A stretch of DNA of 15,450 nt from UBA9732 sp052170315 (GTDB taxonomy: Bacteria > Spirochaetota > Spirochaetia > Sphaerochaetales > Sphaerochaetaceae). Location: positions 1 through 15,450 of the forward strand of contig JBQNAT010000020.1 of NCBI GenBank assembly GCA_052170315.1. The letters are read 5' to 3'. The notes below the pieces were generated by a model. The model made no database searches. It saw only the letters and a list, made by a program, of their open reading frames with translations, and was not told the DNA's origin. Both the position numbers and the translations under genes were made by a program. Positions 14,802-15,450 of the stretch are shown piece after piece; the stretch's first letter is position 1, and every line of letters begins with the position of its first letter.

Positions 14802-15450
14802 TCAAATCAAATTAATAACAATTGTAATGTCATCATACGTACCTTGCCAAGAGGTAGCATTTAAAGTAACACCAGTATATATATTACCAACCAATTGACC
14901 AACAGAATAAGAAGAATCAACATTAGTCGACACAACAAAAATCTTAACATCAGAAGGTACAATAAGAGAGAAACTACGGAATCGAATAGAATAAGTTACA
15001 AATCTCTCAAGCCCAGAAAGAGAAAAAGAAGACCCTTCTGAAAGCAAATCGATATGCTTAGCAAAAGCGCCAACTCGGATAAACCCGTTAATTATCATTT
15101 CAAATTTTTTTTTTAAATCTTGAGATAAAACGTTAAAAGCCGTCAACAAAGCGACCAAGTCAGCATGGTTTGCTGCAGAGAGCTGATTTATTGCATTTTT
15201 ATCATTAATCACATTTTGATTAATGATTTGCAATGCACCAGAGAGACCGCTTGACATAGTATTTACAGCGTCCTTAACGTCTGTAAGTCCTGCGATAGGG
15301 GACTGGCTGACTACTGAATTTTTAACATCGGTCAGAGACTTATTAATTGCAAGAACATCGATGTGGTTAGCCCTTGCAAACTCATCCACAGCATTTTTAT
15401 CATTAATCACATTTTGATTAATGGTTTGCAGTGCACCAGAGAGACCGCTT
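14802..15450 (-). CDS. Repeat-containing protein, unknown function (N-terminal part outside window)
   Basis: The reading frame is open across the right edge, so only the last 215 residues are visible. The GTG at 15410-15408 is internal and is not the start. A 66-residue repeat begins SGLSGALQTINQNVINDKNA and restarts exactly 66 residues later as SGLSGALQIINQNVINDKNA, with a matching NHxDxxA further on. Within the unit LTDVKNSV and LTDVKDAV are 16 residues apart. This part looks helical and possibly coiled-coil. The last ~100 residues (after KKKFEMIINGF) are rich in beta-branched, Ser and aromatic residues and look like a beta domain. A helical repeat stalk ending in a beta domain resembles fibre-like surface or virion proteins, but I recognise no family. 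No cysteine is seen, and there is no C-terminal membrane anchor or sorting signal. Confidence 0.7.
   Translation of the reverse strand, partial: SGLSGALQTINQNVINDKNAVDEFARANHIDVLAINKSLTDVKNSVVSQSPIAGLTDVKDAVNTMSSGLSGALQIINQNVINDKNAINQLSAANHADLVALLTAFNVLSQDLKKKFEMIINGFIRVGAFAKHIDLLSEGSSFSLSGLERFVTYSIRFRSFSLIVPSDVKIFVVSTNVDSSYSVGQLVGNIYTGVTLNATSWQGTYDDITIVINLI
15193..15252 (-). repeat. 198-bp tandem coding repeat, conserved 60-base block, copy A
   Basis: These 60 bases recur at 15391-15450 with only two differences, giving a 198-bp (66-codon) period inside the repeat protein. The block holds a perfect 11-bp inverted repeat (15201-15211/15217-15227). Confidence 0.9.
15391..15450 (-). repeat. 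198-bp tandem coding repeat, conserved 60-base block, copy B
   Basis: This is the second copy of the block at 15193-15252. It reaches the window edge, so the repeat probably continues. Its inverted repeat (15399-15409/15415-15425) has one G-T wobble relative to copy A. Confidence 0.9.

Noticed and set aside
15223..15417. 64-codon + strand frame
   Set aside because: It is antisense to the repeat protein, with no RBS; a shadow of the repeats.
15193..15450. CRISPR-like direct repeats
   Set aside because: The period is 198 bp, the copies lie in one open reading frame, and the sequence between them is coding rather than spacer-like.

Overview
The window looks like a piece of a bacterial chromosome, most probably from a spirochaete of the Treponema group. 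That call is an inference. It rests on the order dnaG, rpoD, coiled-coil zinc-ribbon gene, rnpB, TPR lipoprotein, mazG, which I remember as familiar from treponemes, together with the lipoproteins and exported C69 dipeptidases. No 16S rRNA is present to confirm it. Everything up to about 13,733 lies on the + strand; the last 1.7 kb lies on the - strand and has a different character.

Region 1 (1-3684) is an export operon. Two tandem C69-family dipeptidase paralogues (the first cut by the window edge) are followed by a small lipoprotein, with 12-base gaps and strong Shine-Dalgarno sequences that overlap or touch the upstream stop codons, and then a hairpin. Region 2 (3769-5161) is a small unit with its own promoter, encoding a transglutaminase-like protein and a GNAT acetyltransferase. 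Region 3 (5217-5475) is a tRNA-Thr/tRNA-Tyr pair with a promoter and a good intrinsic terminator. Both tRNAs carry unusual bases at normally conserved or paired positions.

Region 4 (5496-12685) is the core information-processing block. It holds a cysteine-rich YkgJ-type protein, DNA primase (dnaG), the primary sigma factor (rpoD, start overlapping the dnaG stop by one base), a coiled-coil/C4 zinc-ribbon protein, the RNase P RNA (rnpB), a TPR-like lipoprotein and MazG. Region 5 (12686-13733) is a 316-base, very AT-rich spacer with a near-consensus promoter and inverted repeats, driving a GntR/HutC-type regulator.

Region 6 (13792-15450, - strand) is the accessory part. It reads, in transcription order: a repeat-containing protein open at the window edge (66-residue, 198-bp tandem repeats); an intrinsic terminator; a perfect 10-bp stem with an 11-base loop that contains TAGTATTAC, the nonanucleotide of circovirus-type (CRESS-DNA) rolling-circle origins; two tandem 9-bp iterons; a promoter; and a rolling-circle replication initiator with HUH, YLTH and LHDKD motifs of the pMV158/Rep_2 type. 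Together these look like a replication module of an integrated (or assembled-in) single-stranded-DNA replicon, either plasmid or phage. The pairing of a pMV158-type Rep with a circovirus-like origin, beside a repetitive possible surface or virion protein, is the most interesting thing in the window.
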